Shown piece after piece: positions 11,407 through 21,862 of a stretch of DNA of 40,668 nt. This DNA comes from Temnopleurus reevesii (lineage: Eukaryota > Echinodermata > Echinoidea > Temnopleuroida > Temnopleuridae): positions 76,571 to 117,238 of the forward strand of contig BQKZ01000671.1 in assembly GCA_036244855.1 (NCBI GenBank). Reading direction: 5' to 3'. Under the pieces are notes generated by a model. That model saw only the letters and a list, made by a program, of their open reading frames with translations. It had not been told where the DNA came from and did not search any database. Each line of letters begins with the position of its first letter. The first letter of the stretch is position 1. Both the position numbers and the translations under genes were made by a program.

Positions 11407-12190
11407 ATACCTTGCAAGACAAATGACTAGCACTTTGTGTCAATCCACAATAATGAACATGCACCTGTTTCATACGAGTAAAGAGTTGATATACTTTCAG
11501 TGTAATTGTTATTCTAGACTCCTAAACCGGAGTTGAGTCAAAACTTATATGTATGTCTAGAGAATGTTGGTCTGGGCAAGACAGACTTGTTAAGAAAGGT
11601 TCATTATCCAATCCAGACATTACTGTATAGACCAAAAGTAAAAGGGAGCAAAACCTAATTATCCTTCTAGAAATGATGTACTTTTGCTGGTCATATTTTT
11701 CTGAAGAATCATGAATTTGTAATTTAAGTTTAGACATCCCATATTGCAATTTTTACATGAATCTTGCAAAAAGTTTTCTTCTAAATATTCAAATGCATTT
11801 AAATGAAAACACTGGGTTTTTTTCTAGATGTTGCTACTCGAAATTTTTTAATTTAAAAAAGTTTTAGATTTTGCTTACAGAATATATTTTGTAGTTGCAG
11901 ATGAAAGCCCACCGATTTGAAGCTATCCCACCAATTGCATCTATGCTGAAAACAATTTATTTATGTTAAAGGAGGAATAGTTTATGGTTTTATGTAATAT
12001 TTTCATGTATATGTATGTTTTGTAGTGTTTTACATCATTGCCACCTTATCTCCTTTGTGTAAGATTTCACATGATTATCCAGCTCTCTTTCCTCCCATTC
12101 CAATTATTTACTTCTATATGACTATTTGCATCTACAGTACAAGTCAACATTCTTTGCCGTGCTAGAATGTGATTTCTTTTCCCCAATTCC

Positions 12191-12346
12191 TTGCTATGCT
12201 AGAAAGTTGCAATCAATCACGGATCAACCGCAAATTAGTTGCGGATTGAAACTCACTTTTGAAATGCCTGAAAGGCCTGAAACGATGATTCAGATTGGCA
12301 TGTGTCAATCAACAACAACTTGTGATTGATTTCAACTTTCTAGCAA
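12191..12346. mobile_element. 156-bp foldback MITE, TTGCTAGAAAGTTG ends
   Basis: Left TTGCTA(TGC)TAGAAAGTTGCAATCAATCAC and right GTGATTGATTTCAACTTTCTAGCAA form inverted repeats of about 25 bp with a 3-bp insertion. No coding capacity. Confidence 0.7.
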
Positions 12347-12732
12347 CACCCCCTATGACAATAGAAATGCACAGAACAATGAGATCATTTATTGTTCTCA
12401 TAATTTATGTTGTTATAAGTGAGGCAAACAATGGTGAATGGCCTTGTACAATCTTCTGGCATTTTTCATAAATTGCTAAAAACACTTTTCAGCCCCAGTG
12501 ATACAAAGATGTAACACTTTGTTTTGCAAAAATGAAACTTTGGTAGAATGATATACAAGGGATTCATTTTATGCGATTATATGTTCAGTATCTGCAATTG
12601 TCTTACTCTTTGATAATTGCTGGTTGGGAGGGGGGAGGGGGTAGTTTGCAGTATCAAAATGTTCAAGGAAAATATGACTTTTCATATGAAAAGTCACTAT
12701 TCCGTAAAATAATTTGTGTCACAAATGAACTT

Positions 12733-12960
12733 CAGTCAAACCTGTCTACAGAGGCCACCCCATGGGAAACAGAAAAAGTGGCTACTGTAGACAGGTTCTA
12801 TAAAATGCATTTTCACTTGGAGGGAATCGATTTAAGTGGCCACTATAGACAGGTGGTCACTATAGACAGTGGCCACTATAGACAGGTGGTCACTATAGAC
12901 AGTGGCCACTATAGACAGGTGGTCACTATAGACAGTGGCCACTATAGACAGGTTTGACTG
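12733..12960. mobile_element. pogo/Tigger-like MITE, CAGTCAAACCTGTCTACAG family
   Basis: It starts CAGTCAAACCTGTCTACAGA and ends with the inverse AGACAGGTTTGACTG, followed by TA. The left flank TT may be a mutated TA. CAGTC-type ends with TA target duplication are typical of the pogo/Tigger branch of Tc1/mariner. The right half is expanded by a 33-bp tandem repeat. A second copy, opposite in orientation, is at 40245-40423. Confidence 0.8.
12835..12955. repeat. 33-bp tandem repeat, about 3.6 copies, inside the MITE
   Basis: The unit GGCCACTATAGACAGGTGGT + CACTATAGACAGT repeats without change. Each unit is two half-units of CACTATAGACAG. It keeps a reading frame (HYRQVVTIDSG), but that is a by-product of a period divisible by three. 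The other copy of the element lacks the expansion. Confidence 0.9.
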
Positions 12961-13901
12961 TATGTGTCTAAATTTTGACCATTCTGCCTTCCCTTAGATA
13001 GCCAATTCATGAAATTCCATATAACCATTCCAAGCTGCCAAATTTTCTTCCTTTTCTGCGGCACCATTTTGAACCTGATGTATCATTCCTTTAAAAAAAA
13101 GGGAGAGAAATGACCCCATTTATGTGCAGTTCATCCTTTGACTGTGAAGTGGGGCAGGGAACGTGTGCCTGTATGTTTGTGGGGGTAGCATTATATTATA
13201 TTTTGTAAGATGTTTCTTTACTACATAATTAATACTAAGTGTGATCAAATTCCACTTCATTCTTTACCTTAAAAGAAAAATATTATTATTCAATGAAATG
13301 GCTTTAAATTTGTTGCTTTAAATTTACCTTATATTGTATAGATAGTAGACATCAGATCGAAGCCCTCAACAAAAATCATGATATCCGCAGTATTATCTAC
13401 GCAATTCATCCAAGAAATAACTTGTATATGTTGCTGCCCTTTATATTTTGGACTTGTCATTAGAATGATATATCATTTAAAAAAAATGTAGTTAAACCCA
13501 AGCATCATGAAATCTTTGGTATATCTTAATAAGAAAGCTGGAAAATTGTACACAAACATGAAAGAAATATGAATTTAATTGTACATAACTTGCATGAAGG
13601 TTGAGTAGTTTCTCAGGTGTATTCATATATTCATTTTTTTGTACCTGTACATTGATGTATAAAAAGATCTATGAAATTCAAAATATGGTGTATGAAATCC
13701 TCGCATTGATTTTTTTTAAAACCGTGTGAAGCTCAGGTATGCATGCAGATTCACATTTAAAAACGTGGTTTGAATGACAGGTGAGAATGACGAGTCTGTA
13801 TAATGTTCAAAACTAGTTTTGGGTAAATAAAACTGAATGATATGAAATGAATTGGATTTGTCTGTTTTGATTGATGTATTTTTGTCTTTATTTGCTATTT
13901 A

Positions 13902-14073
13902 CGATTCTAACTATTTCTGCAAAATAAAGTGGTTCATGGACAATAGTGCCGTACACCGTGTATTGAACTGGGCTGACAAAGCAATCACAAGCTGGTTCCC
14001 ATTTGATTAGCATTACAAAGGAGCATTGAATTGGCGTTTGGCTTAATTTTACGGAAATAGTCTATGTCGTGTT
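13902..14073. mobile_element. ACACGATAT-family MITE, copy 1
   Basis: The left end is worn (GATTCTAACTATTTCTG); the right ends GGAAATAGTCTATGTCGTGTT. The interior carries GCCGTAC..CGTGTATTGAACTG, AATCACAAGC and AGCATTACAAAGGAG, shared with copies at 14202, 31865 (reversed) and 35300. Consensus ends are AACACGATATAAACTATTTC inverted. Confidence 0.7.
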
Positions 14074-14083
14074 TGTTAGACAT

Positions 14084-14200
14084 TTTTCGGAAATGTCAAC
14101 TGTTGCAGAGTATGCATGAACCTCATTGAAATTAAGATGCGTACCCCAAACAGCTGAACCAAGTATTTTCTCATAAGAGAAAGCATGAAATCAATAACCC
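14084..14200. repeat. Dispersed TGTCAACTGTTGCAG repeat, third copy (first of a tandem pair)
   Basis: TCGGAAATGTCAACTGTTGCAG, GTATGCATGA, CCCCAAACAGCTGAACCAAG and TATTTTCTCATAAGAGAAAG recur in the same order at 14552-14740. MITE copy plus this block is duplicated as a unit. Confidence 0.75.
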
Positions 14201-14201
14201 T

Positions 14202-14556
14202 AACAAGATATAAACTATTTCCAAAAAGTTAAGTGGGCCACAGACAATAGAGCCGTTCATCGTGTATTGAACTGTGCTGACACAACAATCACAAGCTGGT
14301 TCCCATTTTATTAGCATTACAAAGGTGCATTGATTTGGCGTTCGGCTTAATTTTACGGAAATAGTTTATACAGTCTAACCTCGTTATAACGAGGTCGTTG
14401 GGACCAGAGAAATTATCTCTTTATATCAAAATCTTGTTATATCAGGGCTGAAATACAATAAAATACAAAGAGATGGGACCAGGGAAAACCACCTTGGTAT
14501 AACGAGATCTCGTTATATCAGTGCTCTTTATAACGAGGTTGGACTGTAGATAGTGT
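14202..14556. mobile_element. ACACGATAT-family MITE, copy 2, split by a Tigger-like insertion
   Basis: It starts AACAAGATATAAACTATTTC and runs to GGAAATAGTTTATA at 14370, where a 176-bp element interrupts it. The end resumes as TAGATAGTGTCGG. The body is close to copy 1, so copies 1 and 2 arose by tandem duplication. Confidence 0.75.
14371..14546. mobile_element. pogo/Tigger-like MITE, CAGTCTAACCTCGTTATAACG ends, nested
   Basis: Ends CAGTCTAACCTCGTTATAAC and GTTATAAAGAGC...: the right side reads TTTATAACGAGGTTGGACTG, inverse of the left. TA lies on both sides (14369-14370, 14547-14548). Pairing extends inward (GGGACCAG.GAAA, TCTCTTT). Inserted in an older MITE. Confidence 0.88.
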
Positions 14557-14740
14557 CGGAAATGTCAACTGTTGCAGAGTATGCATGACGAAAGATTTTA
14601 AGATGTGCACCCCAAACAGCTGAACCAGGTATTTTCTCACGGGAGAAAGCACGAAATCGATAACCCTCTGCTTTATCTCCTTAGGAAATAATTGGCTCAG
14701 CTTGTAGGTTATACACATTTGAATTTCCATCATGCATATA
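14552..14740. repeat. Dispersed TGTCAACTGTTGCAG repeat, fourth copy
   Basis: Second member of the tandem pair. It extends further than the third copy through CCTTAGGAAATAATTGGCTC and AGCTTGTAGGTTATA, which also match the copies at 2583 and 8555. Confidence 0.7.
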
Positions 14741-14854
14741 TTGGAATGGTTGGTATTTCTGTTATTGGCTTGTTTACTGATAACACTGGTCAACAAAATT
14801 TTACCTGTAGATTAAAAATCTCCTCAGGGGATCTCTACATCTCGTCCGAAGCAT

Positions 14855-15036
14855 GGGCCCTATTGCACGAAATGGTCATATCGCTATCCTCTTCTTTGTG
14901 ATACCGCTTAACTCATTGTGCCACCCTCTTAACATAGACGCAAACGTCGGTGTATCTAGGTTATGAGACTGGCACAATAAGTTAATGCATCTTAGCCAGA
15001 AGATGATAGCTACGACTATTTCGTGCAATTGGCCCC
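14855..15036. mobile_element. 182-bp MITE, GGGCCxATTGCACGAAATGGT family, copy 1
   Basis: Left GGGCCCTATTGCACGAAATG and right ATTTCGTGCAATTGGCCCC are inverted. Inner GCTATCCTCTTCTT and AGAAGATGATAGC pair too. A same-family copy of 180 bp lies at 21683-21862. Confidence 0.82.
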
Positions 15037-15315
15037 TGATCATTAAGACACAGAAATTTCATTCGATTCGAGAGGTCGCACTAAATATAGACTAGGACCA
15101 CACCAAGATCATGAGCGCCAATTATGTCCTCTTTTACACCACGCACAACGCGTTACATATTGATATAACGCTGATACAAGTATTAATACAATGCAAACAT
15201 GAATAAGAAAGTATGCCATCACTTTTGTAAGAATTATTATGCATGGAAAAATCCGCGCAAGGAAATGATGTTTTAAATATTTCGGAAGCGTTCATTGTTC
15301 ACTGCGTTGGACAAA

Positions 15316-15321
15316 TATAAG
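15316..15321 (+). promoter_or_regulatory. Possible TATA box for the PPxY membrane-protein gene
   Basis: TATAAG lies in GACAAATATAAGAGCC, 144 bp before the proposed start codon at 15460. No other core element was identified and the transcription start is not known. Confidence 0.3.
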
Positions 15322-15459
15322 AGCCTTGAGCCTGAGAGAAAACATTCTGTCAAATTCTCATAAAAACACCAGAAGCTTTGAGCTTTAAAAAAGGAAATCA
15401 TATTGGCACGCAAAACTCGTCACCCTCTCGCTACTCAACGTTTCTGTAGTTCCTTCGAA

Positions 15460-15522
15460 ATGGCTACCATGGTGAAGTGGAAAGGAAATGCTGGAGGTTC
15501 TTCCATAAGGCTCATCATTCAG
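15460..15522 (+). CDS. PPxY gene exon 1: start and first half of signal peptide
   Basis: ATG at 15460, then 21 codons to LIIQ and donor CATTCAG|GTAGGA (phase 0). A second in-frame ATG three codons later (15469) has an equally good context. The signal hydrophobic core is completed only by exon 2, which supports both exons. Confidence 0.6.
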
Positions 15523-18500
15523 GTAGGAAATATTATATGGAAATCAAGAATGCATTTTTTTTAATCTAAACTTAAATTTAATTTTTACATTTCCAACAGA
15601 AACGCAATGCAACAACAAAGAAGTAATACGATAATAAAGGAGTATAATTACAAAACAAGAATCACGAAAAAGAGCAATTGCAAAAATATAATAACATTTT
15701 GTAATAAAACGTACACGATATATTAAATGTACATGCATGGAAAATAACACAGTATAAGGAAATGGAAGAATTCCACTGAAAAGCTTTGTTTGACTGTTGC
15801 TTGTTTTAAAGCGTGATTTTTATATTTAATTTTTTTTTTTTTTTTTTTTTTTTTTTGGGGGGGGGGGGGTCAAAATTCAAGCTTAAAGACTTATCTTGTT
15901 CACGGACGTAGTTTAATGATGCCTAGTAGATCAAAACATTTAAAAAGCTAATGTTAAATAACACTTTTGCATTTATAACTATAAGGTCCGTCCAGAGTAG
16001 CGCAGATCTATGGAGAAAAGGCGCTTTATGATCATTAATGTCATGCTTCTGGTAGCTTCGCATTCATGGAGCGTTTTTTTTTCAAATTCCATTAATGCTG
16101 GGCAGATGTTGTTATAAATGGAAACATCTGAAAGTTCCTAGAACACTGTAGAACATAATACAAGTTATTTTGTTTCTCGTATATATCCTATTATCTGCAA
16201 ACCCTATAATAATGAAGCCTATTTCCGTGCTTTAAAAACTAGTTATTTGTGCAGTAATTATATGTTCATATAGTTTTTTATCTGTTGTTTGCTGAAACAT
16301 ATTTTTGAAAGAAACAGAATACCTTAATAGACCTTGGCCTCTGTATATCCCTCACATTTGTATTCGTTCTTTATTTATGTATTATCTTGCTATTACATTA
16401 TGCCTTTTGTATGTTGTTATTGTTTTTAATGCAAATTGTGAAATAAATGAAATTGAATTGATAAGTACACAGGGCGTGCTTGTAAAGCAGTTTTTATAAC
16501 TGAATGCACTTACCCTGTTTTTAAAGAAGATTATAAACAATAAATAAATAAGTACATTGAATTTAATTGAATTTAGCCTTTAAACAACAGCCGCACACGG
16601 ATAAATTTGTTTTTATCATTTCTATTATTTTGCAGATTTTGTGGAATATACTTGTATGGACGACTCTCGCATCCAGCTACCAGCCTGTAGGTATGTATTG
16701 TACCCCAAATACCCTTTTTTTTCTTCCGGACTATAATTCCCCTCAGGCACGATATCGTGACATCCGATGCACTTCGGTTATCATTGTTTCAACAATAATA
16801 GATGCAATTTATACAGCGCACGTATCCACTCTGCTGAGTGCTCAAGGCGCTTTACATTATTATTACCCTGGCTTTAGTCCGGCAGCCATCCGCGGCGCAC
16901 TTGGCATTTCAAGGAATAAGTATTCCTGCCAGGTATACCATTCACCTCACCTGGGTTGAGTGCAGCACAATGTGGATGAATTTCTTGCTGAAGGAAATTG
17001 ACGCCATGGGTAGGATAAGAAACTACGACCCTCTAGTTGAAAGGCGAGAGTCACGACCACTATACCACGACGCCTCCGTCTCATGGCAAATTTTATTGTT
17101 TCAGTGTATTTAGCAATCACAGATTTTTTTTATAATGATAATAGTTTGTATTTCATCATTAAGTAGGCCTATTATGTAACTCTCAATTTAAAGCCCCGGC
17201 CGCATAGGGCCCTGGAAGCAACACGATTCAACACGAGTGATGCAGTTCTCCGATCCACTGTGTCAATCCTTTACACTCGATATGAGATATCTGCTGCTAA
17301 TTTTTGTGAATAATAGTCCCTGAATTTGTGTATACTTTGGGAACATGATTAAAACTTCATGAAGGCAGGCCTGCATACCAATAAATTAGGGTGCAGCCGC
17401 TTGTACAATTACATAGCAGCACCCGTTCAGTTGCAGGTAGGACCTTTAGGGTGGAGAGTTTATTGGTATATGGACCACAGTAGATCTAAAATCTTTGTTG
17501 CCAAAGGGGAGTCTATGCATTTTCAAGTTTCATACCGAACATGATTGTGTGGCTCATTGGTAGAGTATCTACCCTGTGAACGGGAGGTTGTGGGTTCTTG
17601 ACCCCCAGCCGGGTCATACTAAAGTCTTATAATGAGACCATCTGCTCGGTATTTAAGAAAGGAAAAGAGTAACGATTAAGCTGGAAGAACAGTTAATAGC
17701 TGTAAGTGGATTCCTTTATTGTTTGTTTTATCCCTTTAATTAAACATAGAATAATCATTTACGAAAACTGGAAATATAAGAATCTCTAATGATCTTTTGG
17801 ACACCGTGATATGCACCCGGGGATGTTTGACACCGTAGATTTCTGTAATTGTCTATGATTTATACGTTTCACTCACAGATACTGATGGGTCTACTGGAGG
17901 ACACCAGTCTAATGACATGCAAACCGAATCTCCACCACCTACAGACACATGGAAGGGAACAGAATTTGAAGGCACGAGTCCAGGTTTCATTGCTCTCTAC
18001 TTTTTTATCTCTGTGTTCGTCAGTCTTTTAGCTGGCTGCTGTAAATTTTGTGGACCAGAGGGTTGTTTCCAATATGTAGGAGGTTGCATTTTTCTACTGT
18101 TGGGTTACATCGTTAGTAGCATCTGGGCTCTGTGCAGAGGAATCGGAAGGATGTGCAGATCTATCTACCGTAGAGTGGCGAGTTGCATGTATCAGGGCAT
18201 GACACAGGTCTGCAGTTGTGGTCTCTGCAAACAGAGGCAGGAAAGACGGAACAGTACAACCGAGAATGATCCTGATACGCAATTACCACTAACGGGTCAG
18301 TCTCGACCTGCAGCCGGTCCATTGACCCTGCCTTATCCGGAACCAACCGAACAGCCTCAGGCGGAAGACATCGCGGCCTCCAAGCCTCAAAGTCCTCCTC
18401 CCCTGTATGATCAAGTTGTCGGTCCAAGAGCGTCAGAACCATGCAATCAGGATTCATCACGAATATCCGCATCATTCCGGGGAACAGTTCATTCACAAAC

Positions 18501-18585
18501 AGCCCCGACAGCGCCCACACCTTCACCGCCTGCCGATAGGAGTTCTCCTCCGTCCTACGAGGAGGCAGTTTGGATAAAAAATTGA
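15460..18585 (+). CDS. Signal-peptide membrane protein with Cys-rich hydrophobic core and PPxY tail (lectin-less paralogue of the downstream gene)
   Basis: Exons 15460-15522, 16636-16690 and 17879-18585 join (phases 0 and 1) to 274 codons. Residues 1-36 are signal-peptide-like (hydrophobic IRLIIQILWNILVWTTLASS). A short Ser/Thr/Pro ectodomain of about 35 residues follows, then a hydrophobic segment at about 75-92, CCKFCGPEGC, a second hydrophobic stretch at about 105-124, and a Cys- and Arg-rich region with CxxIYxxVASC and VCSCGLC. The Pro-rich tail carries PPLY (213-216) and PPSY (263-266), the form bound by WW domains such as those of NEDD4-type ubiquitin ligases. Single-pass Cys-rich PPxY proteins (Shisa, WBP1-like) act as membrane adaptors; that role is inferred here. 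Two hydrophobic stretches after a cleaved signal would put the tail outside, so the second is perhaps re-entrant or palmitoylated. Not recognised as a named gene. Confidence 0.75.
15823..15869. repeat. T26-G13 homopolymer junction
   Basis: A T run (15831-15856) passes directly into a G run (15857-15869). Similar T-G junctions occur at 6682-6705. Lengths are likely imprecise. Confidence 0.8.
16340..16470 (+). mobile_element. Non-LTR retrotransposon 3' tail
   Basis: TTGTTTTTAATGCAAATTGTG is followed by AAATAAATGAAATTGAATTG, the kind of 3' end with short TTGAA repeats also seen at 25870-25980 and about 35080-35150. Only the 3' end is present. Confidence 0.5.
16636..16690 (+). CDS. PPxY gene exon 2: signal peptide core
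   Basis: Acceptor TATTATTTTGCAG, donor CCTGTAG|GTATGT. It encodes ILWNILVWTTLASSYQPV plus one base (phase 1). Cleavage after ASS is plausible. Confidence 0.7.
16786..17085 (-). mobile_element. tRNA-derived SINE, minus strand
   Basis: On the minus strand the head reads TGGTATAGTGGTCGTGACTC (box A-like) then GGGTCGTAGTTTC (box B-like). The body runs GCACTCAACCCAGGTGAGG..GCCAAGTGCGCC to GCGCTGTATAAATTGCATCT and ATTATTGTT. Body copies on the plus strand lie at 27915-28140 and 29150-29345. Confidence 0.65.
17188..17235. mobile_element. Truncated TTAA-type MITE (AGCCCCGG family)
   Basis: TTAA then AGCCCCGGCCGCATAGGGCC..GAAGCAACACGATTCA matches the left end of the complete element at 27300-27428. 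The right end is missing. Confidence 0.65.
17548..17640 (+). mobile_element. tRNA-derived SINE head or tRNA pseudogene
   Basis: GTGGCTCATTGGTAGAGTAT is box A-like and GGTTCTTGACCCCC box B-like, spaced as in a tRNA. The acceptor stem and cloverleaf are not intact, so it is called a SINE fragment rather than a tRNA gene. Confidence 0.55.
17879..18585 (+). CDS. PPxY gene exon 3: ectodomain stub, membrane region and tail
   Basis: Acceptor TTTCACTCACAG then AT, which completes a GAT (Asp) codon with the phase-1 base, the same junction form as several exons of the downstream lectin gene. It holds all membrane and tail sequence and ends SSPPSYEEAVWIKN before TGA. This exon is strongly open and codon-like for 235 codons. 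Confidence 0.88.
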
Positions 18586-18774
18586 CGTTGTAGTTAGGAA
18601 CTAGGAAATCAAATCTCACCAGGGTATTGATCGGGGAAATGGACACTCCTGCAGAACGAACGTTGTGTGCCATCCATTCTATGACCGTATAGGCTGAACG
18701 CTTTACACCTAGCTGGCACCTGTGACACCAGAAATCTCTAATAGCAGACTGATTTTCTTCTCCAAACAATGGGG

Positions 18775-18780
18775 AATAAA
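18775..18780 (+). promoter_or_regulatory. Candidate polyadenylation signal AATAAA
   Basis: AATAAA about 190 bp after the stop codon of the PPxY gene; the first such hexamer downstream. Confidence 0.45.
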
Positions 18781-19243
18781 ATTACTCTTTTTTTCAAGGG
18801 GAGTTACGACAGGCGTTTATTCCCTAAAAGGAGTTATTCTGAACCCCTTTTCTCTGTGTGTATGGCCTACCTACAAGATTCTTCTAAGCCTCAATAAGGG
18901 CATTTCTTTACATGCTGCATTACGTAATTTGGTCATTTTTTAAAAGGAATCTTGTTAGTTCAATTTACGGACTATTCAAAAGTATTGATTATGTCAATGA
19001 TCAGTCAATGATCAGTAAAGATCATCGGTTTTATGTAATAAAGAATAATAAAAACGATCATGGCAAAAATCTGATGTGCTCCCTATTATGGAATTACATA
19101 ATTTTTTATCATGTACGTAAATCCGAATGTTTCTCTTTATTCGCTCCTCAACGGAATCCGTACCAAATTTTACCAACTTTTTATTTTACGTTCAGTCAAC
19201 TACCAAGCGTATACATTAACATCTGGCTTTAGCTCTGAGTAAG
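18781..19243. other. AT-rich non-coding stretch
   Basis: No gene seen. A direct AATGATCAGTCAATGATCAGT motif occurs at 18994-19016. Confidence 0.4.
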
Positions 19244-19615
19244 TTGCGCATTGTATGTGGGTTTGTGTGTACTTGTGTGTGCATTTTTGTGTCTTTGTGT
19301 GTGTGTGGTTCTTATATGTTTGAGTCGGTGCGAGTGTGCTTACATGTATGCATGTGTCATAATGTGCGATGTGTAAATGTGTGTGCATGTGTGTTTGTGT
19401 GTGTGTGTGTGTGTGTGTTTATGAGGGAGGTTATGTGTATAATTACGTTTATCATGCATGTATGTGTCATAATGTGCGATGTGTAAATGTGTGTGCATGT
19501 GTGTGTGTGTGTGTGTTTGTGAGGGGGGTTATGTGTATAATTGTATTAATACATGCATGCATGTGTCATAATGTGCGATGTGTAAATGTGTGTGTGTGTG
19601 AGTTTATGTGTGCGT
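19244..19615 (+). repeat. GT-rich minisatellite, about 100-bp unit, three copies
   Basis: Units start at about 19351, 19461 and 19560 with ATGTGTCATAATGTGCGATG, then TAAATGTGTGTGCATG, a (GT)n run and TATGTGTATAATT. The (GT)n runs differ in length. Cys/Val-rich frames are artefacts. Confidence 0.85.
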
Positions 19616-19699
19616 CCATATTTTTGTCTTTGCGCCTTGTTATTAAAAGGCTGAAAGTCACTTGTACTTAAATCATCTTTACAGCTTTATCAATCCCTA

Positions 19700-19920
19700 A
19701 TTTCACCTTTTCATATTTGAGTTACGGTATGGCAGTTTGAGGTAAATTACATTTTACCGCTCAATTCGACTCTCTGCCAAAGAGTCTGCAAATTATGCAG
19801 ATATGTGACAATGCTATACGTCTGCGATACTGCGGAGGGTCCGAATCCGCTAGATATGCTACGGCAATTAAAAATGAGAGGTTTCATAGAAGAAAAATCG
19901 AAATCGAGAATGCTTAGAGA
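19700..19920 (+). pseudogene. Possible decayed reverse-transcriptase C-terminal fragment
   Basis: One frame reads LSYGMAV*G, then an ICDNAIRLRYCGG-like segment and a basic stretch. LxYGxxVWG followed by a hydrophobic/basic helix is seen near the end of non-LTR reverse transcriptases. It has stops and is short, so this is tentative. Confidence 0.3.
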
Positions 19921-20035
19921 CAATTTCCTGGCATCTGAGTGAATTTTTGTAAAATTTATAGTGTGTAATATATATCACCCTCCCTTCCTTTTTCCCCCTA
20001 TTCTTCTCTACTTCGTTTTTTTTTATCGGACGACT

Positions 20036-20036
<1 letters not shown>

Positions 20037-20069
<33 letters not shown>

Positions 20070-20115
20070 TTGCCCCCGTGCCCTCGTGCCCCCCCCCCCT
20101 GTAGTTACGCCACGT
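20037..20115. repeat. G30 run with C-rich partner and GTAGTTACGCCACGTAC end
   Basis: Thirty G (20037-20066), then CACTTGCCCCCGTGCCCTCG, a run of about 13 C and GTAGTTACGCCACGTAC. It is probably the end of a dispersed element; the G run may be mis-sized. A single N occurs at 20853. Confidence 0.55.
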
Positions 20116-20925
20116 ACTGACTGAAATGAAATATACATTGCGCGGTTATATTCTAATTCTTTGGTGAGGATAAAAAAAACTGTGTCCTCTATAAAAAGCC
20201 CGGTACTAAAAAAATCCTTTTCCGTAATTCCTTTTTCGAAAAAAAAACTATTAACATCGTAAATATTTAGCACAATAAGTTTAATAAAATACAAATTATA
20301 ATTATTCTACATCATTATTAATTGAAAGCAACAAATATTGACGCTATAAACATAATCAGGGGCGTTAAATGTACACATAATATGTGGAATTGGAAGGAAT
20401 TCAGTGAAAGCTAATTTTATGAGTGGTGAGCTATCAAGAAATACATTATCATGATTATAAATCCTCATAAAGATGGTAATTTCCGAAGAATCATCAATTT
20501 CCGATCACTATAGATTATGCCATCACCAGGCCCATGTACGTCTAAATGTAAAACTACATTATCTGAAGTTATCGGAATTATATTAAACGTACAATATATT
20601 GTGCAGATGATGGCTGCGTATATATGATCCTGCACGTTTATGACATATTGCCAAAAATAGTGATATGCAAATATTAATTCATGACAAACATATCGATCAG
20701 AGTTCTACCTCTTCAGTTCCTTTGAAAATAAAACGAAATGGAAAGTTCATTAAAAATGTGTATAATGTCAACATTGCCTGTATGGTGTACCCATGACTTG
20801 ACAATAATTGTAAGGGTTGGAAGGCAGCTGGTGTTTCAGCCCCCCTCCCCCCNTTAAACTTTGAATGACTTGACTGATTTTCATGAAATAAAGCTCATAT
20901 AGTGTAGAAACGATATTTACATCTT
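20116..20925. other. AT-rich non-coding stretch
   Basis: Nothing recognised beyond a C-rich patch with one N near 20841-20853. Confidence 0.4.
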
Positions 20926-20929
20926 AAGA

Positions 20930-21085
20930 ATAAAGGGTTCACAAAGGGTGCAAACTTTCGCTACTTGGGCAATTTGCTTCAAAAATCGAAAAGGTGCAAT
21001 ATTGCACCCTTTTGATGTACACGCTGAGCAAAAAAAGGTACAAAAAAGGGTGCAAACTATACCGAAAAAGGTGTACCTTTTGGCA
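20930..21085. repeat. GGGTGCAAACT / GGTGTACCTTTT repeat with short inverted parts
   Basis: AAAGGGTGCAAACT occurs twice (20943 and 21046), and AAGGTGCAATATTGCACCCTTT (20990-21012) is a palindrome. A related block with GTGCAAACCTT and GGCACCCTTTTGATGTA is at 36054-36150. Confidence 0.55.
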
Positions 21086-21682
21086 GCCTAAAGCAGACAC
21101 TGTGTCATGTCAATGATTGTTTGACACCTTTTCAAGTCGCCAGCGTTTATGCATGATGACCAGCACGATCAGATAGGCTCGAAGCAAGTAATACCACATC
21201 CTCAACACATCCTCCTAAGCGGAGGTTGGTTCGAATCCTCTAAGCATTCTGCAGAATGCAAAATTACACTTTTTGTTGTTCGATTATTCACTCAAAATTT
21301 TCAATATTGCACCAAAGGAGAGCTCCAAATGATTTGTTTGCACAGATCTTTAATGGCCCACTACACCTTTATTCTTAAGCATGTATGAATATGCGTAAGA
21401 AAGAAAATTTCGAGGACACAAAATAAATACAGAGTGTCTTAAAAAACTCCGCACTTTTGTACAAGGCTACTAAATAAAAAAAAAAAAAAGATAACAATAT
21501 AATTTATAGGCCTATGTATGTAAAGCTCAACATCTGCACTTTCAAATGTCAAAATCTAATTACAGAAAAGAAAACGGAGTTCATGAACCTTATTAAAAAC
21601 ACCCCTACGTGTTAAGATATTGCATTTAAAGGAAGAGAGGCTCTGTGGAAAGGCATACCACTGAGTTGGAGCAGAGTGACCA

Positions 21683-21862
21683 GGGGCCGATTGCTCAAAA
21701 TGGTCTTAGCTATCCTCTTCATGCTGAGGTGTCTAAAGTTCTTGCGCCACCCTCTTAACATAGTCGTATCGACTCTAATGTCTATGTTACGAAGATGGTA
21801 CAAGAAGTTAAGACGTCTTAGCATGAAGTGGATAGCTAAAACCATTTCGAGCAACCGGCCCC
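21683..21862. mobile_element. 180-bp MITE, GGGGCCxATTGC family, copy 2
   Basis: Left GGGGCCGATTGCTCAAAATG, right CATTTCGAGCAACCGGCCCC, inverted. The interior CTTAGCTATCCTCTTC and GTGGATAGCTAA pair. Same layout and length as 14855-15036. Confidence 0.85.

Noticed and set aside
12571..12957. Repeat protein with HYRQVVTIDSG units
   Set aside because: The frame is created by a 33-bp repeat in a MITE; no start context or domain.
18161..18769. 202-codon open frame on the minus strand
   Set aside because: It lies antisense to the terminal exon of the PPxY gene, shows no domain, and the plus-strand frame has splice sites, motifs and a paralogue.
19244..19671. Cys/Val-rich frames
   Set aside because: Translated GT minisatellite.
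21165..21260. Possible tRNA (GGTTGGTTCGAATCCTC box B)
   Set aside because: Only a T-arm-like segment is convincing; no acceptor stem or clear box A. Could be a SINE scrap.
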